Shown in pieces: positions 39,212 to 47,097 of a DNA stretch of 64,000 nucleotides (its first letter is position 1; each line of letters opens with the position of its first letter). The notes under the pieces are model-generated. The model ran no database searches. It was given only the letters and a program-made list of their open reading frames with translations, and was not told the origin of the DNA. The translations under genes were made by a program, and so were the position numbers. The DNA comes from Phycisphaerales bacterium (GTDB taxonomy: Bacteria; Planctomycetota; Phycisphaerae; Phycisphaerales; UBA1924): NCBI GenBank assembly GCA_040221175.1, contig JAVJVK010000004.1, positions 604,268 through 668,267 of the forward strand, given 5' to 3'.

Positions 39212-41779
39212 ATGCCCACGGCCCCCTCCCCCCGTCGTGCGTGCGGCCTGCTCGCCGTCGCCGCCCTGACCGCCGCCAGCCCCGCGCTGGCGATCGATGA
39301 TGTCGAGCCCGGCCCGACCCGGGCCCTGGAGCGCGACACGGTGTTCCAGCCGTCGTATGGCGACCAGTTCTACGGCGAGGTCGCCGCCGGCGTGGACGAG
39401 TACTTCGCGGTGTGGGCCGACACCCGCGTGGGCGGGCGAGCACCCATCGGCTTCGACCTGTACGGCCAGCGCATCAACCCCGATGGAACGCTGGAGGCCC
39501 CCGGCAGCATCGCGCTGCTGGCCTCGCTCGATCGCGACGTCGACGGCGTGCCGGTGGTGGCGTTCAACGGCTCGATCTACCTGGCCGCGTGGTGCGAGGG
39601 CGACGAGCTATGGGCCATGCGCATCGAGCAGGACGGCACGCCCATCGACCCCGACGGCTTCCTGGTCGGCGTGCGGCGCACGCTCCAGTGGCCGTCGATC
39701 GCCAGCGACGGCGACGGCTTCCTGATCGCCCAGGGCGGACGCGATGGCAACCTGTACGCGACGCGCGTGGGGGCCGACGGCGCGGTGCTCGATCCCGATG
39801 GGCTCGTCATCGACTCGGGCGTCACCAGCAGCGGCTTCCCGAAGGTCGCCTTCGGCGACGGCGCGTACGTGGTGACGTGGAGCCGCCTGCCGGGCGGGAA
39901 CGTGCGGGCCCTTCGCATCACGCCCGATGGCACGCTGGTCGACGGCGTGGGCGGGTTCGACGTGTCGGGTGGCGACTTCGACGTCTCGCCGCAGATCGCC
40001 TATGACGGCGAGAAGTTCCTCATCGGCTGGTCGCGTGAGGACGTGACGCACTTCGACCTGTACTCGTCGACGGTGGACTTCGGCGCGGGCATCGCGGTCT
40101 CGACGCCCCAGGAGTTCCTCGACGGCGCCACCCTCGGCTTCATCCGCAACACGCAGATCAATTTCAACGGCCGGGACCACCTGTTCCTGATCACCGTCGA
40201 TGAGCCGGCCAGCGTCTTCCGCGACGTGTACGCGATGCGCCTGGATACCGGCGGCTTCGCGCTCGATCTTCCCTTCCCCGTCGACAACACGCCGCAGCTC
40301 GGCCAGACCTCGTTCGGGCTGGCGAGCCTGGACGGGCAGTGGCTGGCGGGCTACGAGGCCAACGACATCCTGGGCGTCGACCTGGTGTACGACGTGCAGG
40401 CGGCGCGCATCGACGCAGGCGGCACCGTGCTCGATCGGCCCGAGCCGCTGGAGATCTCGCCTGGCGCGACGTGGCAGGTGCAGCCGGCGATCGCCGCGGC
40501 GCCCGGCACTTCGCCCGGTTCGCCCGCGTTTCTCACGGTCTTCGAGGACTGGCGCGAGGGGCCCAGCGACTACCAGCCCGACCTGTACGGCGTGCGCGTG
40601 GATTCCAACGGTGTTCCCATCGACACCACCGCGTTCCCCGTCGCGACGATCGCCGGCTCGGCCCAGACCGATGCCCACGCGACGTACGCCGACAGCTCCA
40701 TCGGCGAGCAGTTCGCCGTGGCGTTCCAGAGCCAGAACGGCGCGGTCGACCAGATCCGCCTGGCGCGGCTGACCTTGGATGGCGCGCTGCTGACGCCCGC
40801 GGGCGGCACGCTGCTGTTCGCCAACCAGCCCAACGGCGACGCGCTGGACCCGCGCATCGCCTTCAACGGCGACCGCTTCGCCGTTGCCTTCAGCGACGGC
40901 CTGCTCGCGCCCGGCGAGTCGGCCCTGCGCGTGCGGCTGGCCGACGCCTCGGGCGCGCCCATCGGCGACACGCTCAACGTGCCCGCCGCCGACCGCGTGA
41001 ACATCAACGCCTTCGACGTCGCGGCCGGGCCCGACGGCGAGTTCCTGATCAGCTGGACGCGTCCCTCGCCCGGCGGCGCGTACGCGACGCGGCTGTCGAG
41101 CGACGGCGTGTTCCTGGGCACGGCCACCCTGCAGACCACCGGCACCACCACCATCCGCTTCTCGCGCGTGGCGTACAACCCCAGGGCCAACGGCGGCGCG
41201 GGCTCGTACCTGGTGGCGTGGACGCAGTTCGACGGCGGCGGCCTGCGCGTCTTAACGCGCCCCCTCGGCAACGACGGCCGGCCCCTGGGCCCCACCGTCG
41301 CGCTGACCGACCCCACCTCCAACATCGCGGTCGTCAGCGTCATGGCCTCGGGCGAGGGCTTCGTGCTGGGCGGCTCGACGCTGGTCGGCTCGGGCCCCTC
41401 GGCGACGTTCCAGCGCTGGGTGCTGCCCGTGGACGACACCGGCGCGACGACGGCCGAGCGCACCGTGCTGGCCACGAGCGAGCGCGACCTGACCTACGGC
41501 GACGCGGCCTTCGCGCTCTCGGACGGCTCGCTGCTGGCCGGCTACAGCCAGTTCGAGGGCAACCCCAAGAACGCGGCGCGCCTGTTCGTGCAGCCGGCGG
41601 CCATCGGCGGCTGCCCGGCCGACTTCGACGGCGACGGCGTGCTGACGATCTTCGACTTCCTGGCCTTCCAGAACGCCTTCGACGCGGGCGAGCCGATCGC
41701 CGACTTCGACGGCGACGGGCTGCTGACGCTGTTCGACTTCCTGGCGTTCCAGAACGCGTTCGACCAGGGCTGCGTATGA
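39212..41779 (+). CDS. Large secreted repeat protein with FDFLxFQNAF tail
   Basis: This 855-aa exported protein has a signal peptide (LLAVAALTAASPALA). The body is about 14 repeats of 50-55 residues with the pattern (A/G)xD-G-x-x-(L/V)-D-P-x-G and FLIAW/FAVAF strands (GFDLYGQRINPDGTLEAPG, YATRVGADGAVLDPDG, FLISWTRPSPGG), consistent with a large beta-propeller or solenoid. The end is the tandem EF-hand-like tail CPADFDGDGVLTIFDFLAFQ plus ADFDGDGLLTLFDFLAFQ, ending GCV. A sigma-54 promoter precedes it, unlike the other tailed proteins here. GGAG lies 8-11 nt before ATG 39212. Confidence 0.85.
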   Translation: MPTAPSPRRACGLLAVAALTAASPALAIDDVEPGPTRALERDTVFQPSYGDQFYGEVAAGVDEYFAVWADTRVGGRAPIGFDLYGQRINPDGTLEAPGSIALLASLDRDVDGVPVVAFNGSIYLAAWCEGDELWAMRIEQDGTPIDPDGFLVGVRRTLQWPSIASDGDGFLIAQGGRDGNLYATRVGADGAVLDPDGLVIDSGVTSSGFPKVAFGDGAYVVTWSRLPGGNVRALRITPDGTLVDGVGGFDVSGGDFDVSPQIAYDGEKFLIGWSREDVTHFDLYSSTVDFGAGIAVSTPQEFLDGATLGFIRNTQINFNGRDHLFLITVDEPASVFRDVYAMRLDTGGFALDLPFPVDNTPQLGQTSFGLASLDGQWLAGYEANDILGVDLVYDVQAARIDAGGTVLDRPEPLEISPGATWQVQPAIAAAPGTSPGSPAFLTVFEDWREGPSDYQPDLYGVRVDSNGVPIDTTAFPVATIAGSAQTDAHATYADSSIGEQFAVAFQSQNGAVDQIRLARLTLDGALLTPAGGTLLFANQPNGDALDPRIAFNGDRFAVAFSDGLLAPGESALRVRLADASGAPIGDTLNVPAADRVNINAFDVAAGPDGEFLISWTRPSPGGAYATRLSSDGVFLGTATLQTTGTTTIRFSRVAYNPRANGGAGSYLVAWTQFDGGGLRVLTRPLGNDGRPLGPTVALTDPTSNIAVVSVMASGEGFVLGGSTLVGSGPSATFQRWVLPVDDTGATTAERTVLATSERDLTYGDAAFALSDGSLLAGYSQFEGNPKNAARLFVQPAAIGGCPADFDGDGVLTIFDFLAFQNAFDAGEPIADFDGDGLLTLFDFLAFQNAFDQGCV

Positions 41780-41926
41780 CTTCTTCGGCGGCGTGGAGCG
41801 GTAGTACTCGCGCCGCGCCTCGGTGTGTGCCTTCTTGAGAGCTTTGGCCTTTGCGATGGCCCGGCCCCGTGCCTTCATTCGGGTACGGATGGGCAGGGTT
41901 GTCCGGTTCAGGTTCTCGTCGAGCAT
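41252..41926 (-). CDS. Doubtful ORF with a promoter-proximal basic N-terminus
   Basis: The first 50 codons look protein-like and very basic (RMKARGRAIAKAKALKKAHTEARREYYR) and lie in the 291-nt gap 41780-42070. However, the frame stays open for another 170 codons antisense to the 3' end of the large secreted-protein gene, which is a shadow. A TTGACG -35, 16-nt spacer and TAAGGT -10 sit immediately upstream inside an inverted repeat. So something is transcribed leftward from here, whether a short protein, an antisense RNA or both. I could not find a stop codon for a short version. Treat the C-terminal boundary as unknown. Confidence 0.3.
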   Translation of the reverse strand: MLDENLNRTTLPIRTRMKARGRAIAKAKALKKAHTEARREYYRSTPPKKSYAALVERVLERQEVEQRQQPVAVEVGDRLARVEGVLEGQEVEDRQHAVAVEVGRAAADGRRLHEQARRVLGVALELAVAGQQRAVREREGRVAVGQVALARGQHGALGRRRAGVVHGQHPALERRRGARADQRRAAQHEALARGHDADDRDVGGGVGQRDGGAQGPAVVAEGAR

Positions 41927-41932
41927 GACAAC

Positions 41933-41961
41933 ACCTTAATGCAACGGCGTGCGGCGTCAAG
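41933..41961 (-). promoter_or_regulatory. Sigma-70-type promoter TTGACG-N16-TAAGGT
   Basis: On the minus strand TTGACG (revcomp of 41955-41960) and TAAGGT (revcomp of 41933-41938) are 16 nt apart. The -10 ends 6 nt before the ATG at 41926. This is the best two-box sigma-70-like promoter I saw in the window. Confidence 0.6.
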
Positions 41962-41976
41962 CCGTTTCCGTTGCAT
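41939..41976. promoter_or_regulatory. Inverted repeat ATGCAACGG / CCGTTGCAT over the promoter (operator candidate)
   Basis: Perfect 9-bp arms at 41939-41947 and 41968-41976 bracket the -35 region of the leftward promoter. A third half-site, GTTGCAT, lies at 42021-42027. Confidence 0.55.
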
Positions 41977-42070
41977 CACCACCACACTGCGCACTTCGGC
42001 AGTGATGGGGTGCAGATTGTGTTGCATGTGTAGGTGGGATCGGGGGATACTGGGAGGATGCGCGATGCGG

Positions 42071-43045
42071 CTACCCGGGCGTGCGCAGCGTCCGCGTGGC
42101 GATGTCGAACTCCAGCAGGTGCCGGCCCTTGGTGATGAACAGCACGCCGTCGTCTGGGTCGTGGCGGAGGCGCACCATGCCGTAGCCGCCGGCCATGTCC
42201 TCGGGCAGGGCGTACTCGGTCCACTGCCCGTCGGCCAGGTCGAGCACGACAAGCGTGTCGCTGCCGTTGGCCCAGTAGACCAGCACGCCATCGGCCACGA
42301 TCTTCTCGGCCGAGCGGTCCAGCCGGCGTGGCAGCGGCCAGCGGGACTGGCCCACGGACACACGCGTCGCCTCGTCGGTGGTGTCGGCGTAGACACGCTC
42401 GCCCGCCGCGGTGAAACCGATGGTGAACGAGCCGAACGGCACAGCGGGTTGCGCCTCCAAGAGCGGCGCCGGACCACGCGTGCGCACTATCAGTGCCGCG
42501 TCACCCTCGGGAAGGCGCTCGAACAAGGCCACCGAGGCGGCGTCGATCACGAGCAGGTCGCGGGCCTGCATCGCGGGAGCACCCGGGAAGAGTTCGAGCC
42601 TATCGAGGTTGGCGACGATCGGCCGGCGCGGGAACCCGCCCGAGAGCATCACGATCGTGGAACCGAACCGCGCGCCCGCACCCGCCCCGAGGCCATCGGT
42701 GCCCGGCAGCGTCGCGGTGCGTCCATCGAAGCGGACCTCGATGGGTCCACCCTCACGCGGCATCCACGCGAAGGAGCCGTCGCCGAAGAGCGCGATGCCG
42801 TCGGCCGATTCGAACCCCGGGGCCCGGGCCAGCACCTTGCCCGACTCGTCAACGAGGCGGCGCGGCTGGCGCATCTGTCGCACAACCGCCAGCAGTCCAT
42901 CGGCCGTGCGCGCGACCGCGTGCACCTGCTCGCCCTCGGCCGCAATGCCCATCGGCGCGAGGCTCCTGGCCGGTGGTGCGGGCGTGGGCGGGTCGCCGCA
43001 GCCGGCAACAAACGCGAGCAGGATCAAGAGCGCGGGCCATCGCAT
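42071..43045 (-). CDS. Lipoprotein, probable beta-propeller
   Basis: This 324-aa protein has a short signal peptide and lipobox LAFVAGC16, then a Pro/Ala linker. The body has regular strand repeats of about 40-45 residues (VHAVARTADGLLAVVRQM, GIALFGDGSFAWMPREGG, VLVYWANGSDTLVVLDLADG, GVLFITKGRHLLEFDIATRT), consistent with a beta-propeller in the periplasm or on the outer surface. I chose ATG 43045 because TACTAT lies 5 nt before it; the ORF upstream runs through an inverted repeat. It is downstream of recR on the same strand. Function is unknown. Confidence 0.72.
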   Translation of the reverse strand: MRWPALLILLAFVAGCGDPPTPAPPARSLAPMGIAAEGEQVHAVARTADGLLAVVRQMRQPRRLVDESGKVLARAPGFESADGIALFGDGSFAWMPREGGPIEVRFDGRTATLPGTDGLGAGAGARFGSTIVMLSGGFPRRPIVANLDRLELFPGAPAMQARDLLVIDAASVALFERLPEGDAALIVRTRGPAPLLEAQPAVPFGSFTIGFTAAGERVYADTTDEATRVSVGQSRWPLPRRLDRSAEKIVADGVLVYWANGSDTLVVLDLADGQWTEYALPEDMAGGYGMVRLRHDPDDGVLFITKGRHLLEFDIATRTLRTPG

Positions 43046-43050
43046 CGGCG

Positions 43051-43056
43051 ATAGTA
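43051..43056 (-). promoter_or_regulatory. -10-like hexamer TACTAT, 5 nt before the lipoprotein gene
   Basis: TACTAT on the minus strand ends 5 nt before ATG 43045 (leaderless arrangement). It lies next to the inner end of the 11-bp inverted repeat. Confidence 0.5.
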
Positions 43057-43058
43057 AG

Positions 43059-43120
43059 CCGCAACGCGTCCGTCGCGCTCGCCCGTTTGCCACCGCAAAC
43101 CCCTAAAACACGCGTTGCGG
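43059..43120. repeat. Nested inverted repeats between recR and the lipoprotein gene
   Basis: Outer perfect 11-bp arms CCGCAACGCGT (43059-43069) and ACGCGTTGCGG (43110-43120) enclose an inner perfect hairpin, GTTTGC-CACC-GCAAAC (43085-43100). They could end recR transcription, act as an operator for the lipoprotein gene, or both. Confidence 0.7.
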
Positions 43121-43145
43121 AATCTTCCCGGCGCAGCCGAGTTCT

Positions 43146-43856
43146 TTAGAACCCCCGCCGTCCCTCGATCGCGTCCTCGAGCACCGCCTTGCTCGCCCAA
43201 TCGATCTGGCCGCCCGAGGGCAGGCCGCGCGCCAGGCGGCTGACGCCCACGCCGCGCCTTTCGAGTTCTTCGGCCAGGTACAGGCCCGTGGCGTCGCCCT
43301 CGAGAGTTGGGTTTAAGCCCAGCACGACCTCCTTCACGCGCACGCCGCCGGCGTTGCGCGCGGGGTCGTCGACGCGAGCAAGCAGGTCGGCGATGTTCAG
43401 GTCGCCCGGGCCGACGCCCTCCAAGGGGCTCAGCCGCCCCATCAAGACGTGGTAGACGCCCGCGAAGGCGCCGCTGGCCTCGATGGCGAACAGATCGCGC
43501 GGCTGCTCGACGACCAGGACGAGTGAGGCGTCGCGCGCAGCGTTTCCGTCCGGCCCGGGCACCGCCGCCCGGCACACGCGGCACGGCGGCTCATCAGCGA
43601 GGTTCCCGCAGATGGGGCAGGGCGTCGACCGCGTTCGCATTTCGGCGATGGCCTGCGCGAGGCTCTTGGCCGCGTCGGGCGGGCCCTTGAGCAGGTAGAA
43701 CGCCAGCCGCTCGGCGGTGCGGCGGCCGATGCCCGGCAGGGCGGCCAGCTCGTCGATGGCCCGCTGCACGCTCGCCGGGTAGGGCGTGGGGGCCGGACGC
43801 TTCGATCCGGCGGGCTTACGGGTTGGTCCCCTGTCCTTGGGCGTGTCCTTGGGCAT
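43146..43856 (-). CDS. recR: Recombination protein RecR
   Basis: RecR loads RecA onto gapped DNA with RecF/RecO. The 236-aa protein has a basic N-terminal extension of about 25 residues, then the HhH region (LAALPGIGRRTAERLAFYLLK), a zinc finger with C80, C83, C92 and C95 (CPICGN, PCRVC), and a Toprim domain (LVLVVEQPRDLFAIEASGAF, YHVLMGRLSPLEGVGPGDLNI). The C-terminal GLPSGGQIDWASKAVLEDAI closes the family match. TACGAT lies 6 nt before ATG 43856. The usual partner gene for YbaB/EbfC is not adjacent. Confidence 0.95.
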   Translation of the reverse strand: MPKDTPKDRGPTRKPAGSKRPAPTPYPASVQRAIDELAALPGIGRRTAERLAFYLLKGPPDAAKSLAQAIAEMRTRSTPCPICGNLADEPPCRVCRAAVPGPDGNAARDASLVLVVEQPRDLFAIEASGAFAGVYHVLMGRLSPLEGVGPGDLNIADLLARVDDPARNAGGVRVKEVVLGLNPTLEGDATGLYLAEELERRGVGVSRLARGLPSGGQIDWASKAVLEDAIEGRRGF

Positions 43857-43862
43857 CGCCCA

Positions 43863-43868
43863 ATCGTA
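43863..43868 (-). promoter_or_regulatory. -10-like hexamer TACGAT, 6 nt before recR
   Basis: TACGAT on the minus strand ends 6 nt before ATG 43856. The divergent phosphatase promoter begins 5 nt away (43873), so the two leaderless starts are back to back in a 27-nt gap. Confidence 0.5.
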
Positions 43869-43872
43869 TTCC

Positions 43873-43878
43873 TACCCT
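43873..43878 (+). promoter_or_regulatory. -10-like hexamer TACCCT, 5 nt before the phosphatase gene
   Basis: TACCCT ends 5 nt before ATG 43884; no ribosome-binding site is present. Confidence 0.45.
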
Positions 43879-43883
43879 TGGCC

Positions 43884-44621
43884 ATGACCGAGACGCCCGA
43901 CGCACCGGCCGAAACCCCCACCACCCAGAAGAAGTCCCGCCGGAGGCTGATCGCTCCCGTGCTGGTGCTGCTCGTGCTCCTGGCTGGCATCATCTGGTAC
44001 GCCGATGATGGCCACGAGCTGTTCTGGCCCAAGCGATGGGGCGTGGTGCAACAGGACGCCATCTACCGCAGCGGCGAGCCGCTGCCCGTGGCGACGGGCC
44101 GGGCGGTCAAGGCCCACGGCATCCGCACGATCATCGACCTGGGCGCCCACACGCCCGGCACCGAGGAGGAGATCGCCGCCCAGCAAACCGCCGAGGAACT
44201 GGGCGTGACGCGCTACCGCTTCGGGCTGATCGGCGACGCAACGGGTGACCCCAACGACTACGTGGCGGCACTCCACCTGATGAACGACCCGGCCAATCAG
44301 CCCGTCTGGGTGCATTGCGCCGCCGGCAGCGAGCGCACGGGCATGCTCATCGCGCTCCATCGCATCATCAACGAGGGCTGGGACGTCGACCGCGCCTACG
44401 ACGAGACGCACCAGTACGACCACGACGACAACGAGTACCTCCGCAAGATGCTCGACCGCTGGCTGCCCGAGATCGAGCGGGCGTACCGCACGGGCGAGAC
44501 CATCGACTACGACCCGGCCACCGATGGCCTGGGCGCAGCCGGGCGGGGTGAAACGAATGGTGGGCGGACGGGGCCGTTCAAGCAGCTCGAGCGTGCGCCG
44601 GAAGTGCTGGAGGGCGGCTGA
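43884..44621 (+). CDS. Membrane-anchored dual-specificity-type phosphatase
   Basis: This 245-aa protein has a basic cytosolic stretch, one membrane helix (22-38, LIAPVLVLLVLLAGIIW) and an exported cysteine phosphatase domain. The CX5R loop is intact (H144, C145, R151 in VHCAAGSERTG). An upstream DLGAHTPGTEEE carries the region where the general acid normally sits. The layout resembles bacterial DSP-like phosphatases that act on phosphoproteins or inositol phosphates in the periplasm. The substrate is unknown. The downstream mqnA begins 1 nt after the stop, so this gene and mqnA are probably co-transcribed. Confidence 0.82.
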   Translation: MTETPDAPAETPTTQKKSRRRLIAPVLVLLVLLAGIIWYADDGHELFWPKRWGVVQQDAIYRSGEPLPVATGRAVKAHGIRTIIDLGAHTPGTEEEIAAQQTAEELGVTRYRFGLIGDATGDPNDYVAALHLMNDPANQPVWVHCAAGSERTGMLIALHRIINEGWDVDRAYDETHQYDHDDNEYLRKMLDRWLPEIERAYRTGETIDYDPATDGLGAAGRGETNGGRTGPFKQLERAPEVLEGG

Positions 44622-44622
44622 C

Positions 44623-45501
44623 ATGGACCCTATCCGCGTCGCCTGCGTCCAGTACCTGAACACCGCGCCCCTGGTCGAAGGGCTGGAAAAGCTCGAGGGG
44701 CTCACCCTCATCCCCGCCGTGCCGGCGGATATTGCGCCGATGGTCCGTAGTGGCGAGGCGGATGTGGGGCTGGCGTCGGTCGTCGATGCGGTGGGCGAGC
44801 CCGAGCTTGTCATCCTGCCGGCGGGCATGATCGGCTGCGACGGGCCCACGCTGACGGTCCGGCTGTTCTCGACCATGCCGCTCGATCAGGTATCGACCGT
44901 GGCCGCCGACGCCGACAGTCATACGTCAGTTGCGCTCGCGCGCGTACTGCTGGCCGAGACGTTCGGCGTGACGCCCCGGTTCGTGCCGTTCAACGCGATC
45001 GAGCGCATCGCGCTGGAGGGGGACACCGTCGAGCAAGACGGAGACGGCTGGCCCGCCTGCCTGCTGCTCATCGGCGACAAGGTCGTCACCCACAGCCCCC
45101 CGGCCGTGCGTTATCCCCACCAGCTCGACTTGGGCGAGGCATGGAAAGAGCTCACGGGCCTGCCCTTCGTCTATGCGGCGTGGCAGTGCCGGGCCGACGC
45201 GCTCGATGGCGATGAAGGCCGTCGGCGCATGGCGCTGGCCAGCGCGATGCTCGACCGCCAGCGGCGGCACAATCAGACGCGGCTGGACTGGCTCGTCCAG
45301 CAATGGGCTCCCCGCGCGCGCTGGCCGGTCGACCTCGCCCAACGCTACATCGGTCAGTTGCTGCGATACGACCTGGGCGCGCACGAGCGCGAGGCGGTGG
45401 AGCGTTTCTTTTCGCTGTGCAACGTGCACGGCGTGTTGTCCGCCGGGGTGCCCCAGTTTGCAGACGTTGCCCGCCCCAACCCGGTGCCCGGGAACGCCTG
45501 A
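44623..45501 (+). CDS. mqnA: Chorismate dehydratase MqnA (futalosine menaquinone pathway)
   Basis: MqnA converts chorismate to 3-enolpyruvylbenzoate, the first step of futalosine-dependent menaquinone synthesis. The 292-aa periplasmic-binding-protein fold is clear: RVACVQYLNTAPLVEGL, ADIAPMVRSGEADVGLASVVDAV, then ACLLLIGDKVV and LGEAWKELTGLPFVYAAW. The C-terminus has the family's FFSLCNVHGVL-like segment. It lacks a signal peptide, so it is cytosolic as expected. mqnB-mqnD are not in the window. Confidence 0.9.
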   Translation: MDPIRVACVQYLNTAPLVEGLEKLEGLTLIPAVPADIAPMVRSGEADVGLASVVDAVGEPELVILPAGMIGCDGPTLTVRLFSTMPLDQVSTVAADADSHTSVALARVLLAETFGVTPRFVPFNAIERIALEGDTVEQDGDGWPACLLLIGDKVVTHSPPAVRYPHQLDLGEAWKELTGLPFVYAAWQCRADALDGDEGRRRMALASAMLDRQRRHNQTRLDWLVQQWAPRARWPVDLAQRYIGQLLRYDLGAHEREAVERFFSLCNVHGVLSAGVPQFADVARPNPVPGNA

Positions 45502-45504
45502 GCC

Positions 45505-47097
45505 ATGCGTGCGCGCAGCCCGGCCAGCCAGCCGGCACGCGACGCCTTGGCCGAGCTCCGCCGAGCGCCGCGCCGCGTAGTGCTCCGCGCCATCGACCGG
45601 CTGGAAGACGCCGCCAACCAGCTCGACACGGGCGCAGCGGTGCAGGCCGGCTGGTTCCTGAGCACCGCCTCGGGCTACGACATCCACGTGGCCGGGCGCG
45701 TACCGGGCGACGTGGCCCTGACCGATGCGTGCGCTCTCATCGAGTCGTTGTGCATCGCCGCCGACCTGCGCGCCGACGAGCTTCCCCCCGGCTGCCTGGA
45801 CGCCAGCGAACTGGCGAGCAGGTGGAGCGTCGCCGAACGAACCCTGCACCGCTATCGCAAGAGCGGCCTGCCATCGCGCAGCGTCCGGAGCGGTCGCACG
45901 CGTCGGCTCGCCTTCACCCCCGCCGCCGTCGCAGCGTTCGAAGCGCGCCGCGGGCCCGCTTTGAAAGGCGCCCGATCGTTCACGCGTATCAGCGACGAGG
46001 ACCGTCAGCGGGCGATCGAGCGGGCCGAAGCCTTGCAGGCCACCGGCCTGAGCCCCAACGCAGCCGCACGCACGGTCGCCAATGAGTTGGGCCGCAGCCA
46101 CGAGGCCATCCGCCAGATCCTGCGGAGGCACGCCGGGACATCGACCGCGTGGACCGAATCACACAAACGATTCGCCCTGCGCGCCCACGACCGTTTCATC
46201 GAGCCGGCCAGGATCGCGTCTCGCCTTGATTGCAATACCGCCGCGACCCGGCGCATCATCGACGCCGCGCGCCTGGCACGCCTGCAAGCGCTGGACCTTG
46301 ACGTAGCCGCGGCGCCCGAACCGCAGGCAATCCGACTGCCACTGGGCGCTCCGGGTCCGACGCTGCTGGCCGATCTCGTGGCCGAGATGCGCGAGGCGAC
46401 CGTGCCCGACCGCAAGAGCGAGCATGCCCTCACCGCATACGCCCGCTTCCTTGTGTCGCGAGCGGCTCGCACGATCGAAGAAGAGCGCGCCGCCGCGCTG
46501 CGGGCCGAGCCCATCGACGCCGCCGAGACCGATCTGCTCTGGGCGGCCCGGCTGCGCGTGGAGGCCCTGCGCCCCTTGCTCGGCATCGTGCTGCGAAGCG
46601 TCGAGGCGCGGCTGGGCGACTCCATCGAGTCGCTGCCCGCGCGGGCGGCCATCGCCAGGCTCGAACTTGCCCTTGCCGCCGCAGCCGAAGCCGCCCATCG
46701 CTATGACCCGGCACGTGGCGGGCGTCTGAGCGCGGCGGTGACCATCGCCGTGGACCGCGCGGCGGGCGAAGCGCTGGTGCCGGCCTCGCGGATCAGCAGC
46801 GCCCGTCGAAGCTTTGCCCTCTCCCACGTCAACGACTGGACGCGCCGTGTCAGCCCCTGGCAAGGCTTCCTCGAGGCGCCCATCGTCCTCCGCCTGGGCC
46901 TGTCCCGCGTACCGGCCGAGCAGCGATCGCTGCTGGAGGCCCGCTTCGGCCTGGGTGAGCGACCCCACACGCTTGCGGAACTGGCCGACCGCTTCGGCAT
47001 CCACCGCCCCTGGATCGCCCGCCGCGTGCGCGAGGCGGCCGTCGCGGCGATCGCGGCGGGCAGGCAGGCGGCTCCAACCGATACGATGGCTCCATGA
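45505..47097 (+). CDS. Sigma-70-like protein with N-terminal helix-turn-helix domains
   Basis: This 530-aa DNA-binding protein is unusual. The C-terminal part resembles a sigma factor: YDPARGGRLSAAVTIAVDRA (400-419) recalls region 2, and VPAEQRSLLEARFGLGERPHTLAELADRFGIHRPWIARRV split over 469-508 is a good region 4. Before that come a MerR/excisionase-type HTH (98-150; LDASELASRWSVAERTLHRYRKSGLP) and two further HTH-like stretches (180-208 and 225-262; GLSPNAAARTVANELGRSHEAIRQ). A sigma factor fused to extra DNA-binding modules could choose its own promoters. Region 2 is weak, so it may be a regulator rather than a working sigma factor. Overlap with gatB is 4 nt. Confidence 0.7.
   Translation: MRARSPASQPARDALAELRRAPRRVVLRAIDRLEDAANQLDTGAAVQAGWFLSTASGYDIHVAGRVPGDVALTDACALIESLCIAADLRADELPPGCLDASELASRWSVAERTLHRYRKSGLPSRSVRSGRTRRLAFTPAAVAAFEARRGPALKGARSFTRISDEDRQRAIERAEALQATGLSPNAAARTVANELGRSHEAIRQILRRHAGTSTAWTESHKRFALRAHDRFIEPARIASRLDCNTAATRRIIDAARLARLQALDLDVAAAPEPQAIRLPLGAPGPTLLADLVAEMREATVPDRKSEHALTAYARFLVSRAARTIEEERAAALRAEPIDAAETDLLWAARLRVEALRPLLGIVLRSVEARLGDSIESLPARAAIARLELALAAAAEAAHRYDPARGGRLSAAVTIAVDRAAGEALVPASRISSARRSFALSHVNDWTRRVSPWQGFLEAPIVLRLGLSRVPAEQRSLLEARFGLGERPHTLAELADRFGIHRPWIARRVREAAVAAIAAGRQAAPTDTMAP
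47082..47087 (+). promoter_or_regulatory. -10-like hexamer TACGAT, 6 nt before gatB
   Basis: TACGAT ends 6 nt before the gatB ATG, inside the 3' end of the sigma-like gene. gatB may thus have its own leaderless transcript. Confidence 0.4.

Noticed and set aside
41252-41926. A 224-aa protein-coding gene antisense to the large secreted-protein gene
   Set aside because: Only the first 50 codons look protein-like; the rest is a shadow of the certain plus-strand gene. Kept as a low-confidence entry because of the promoter.
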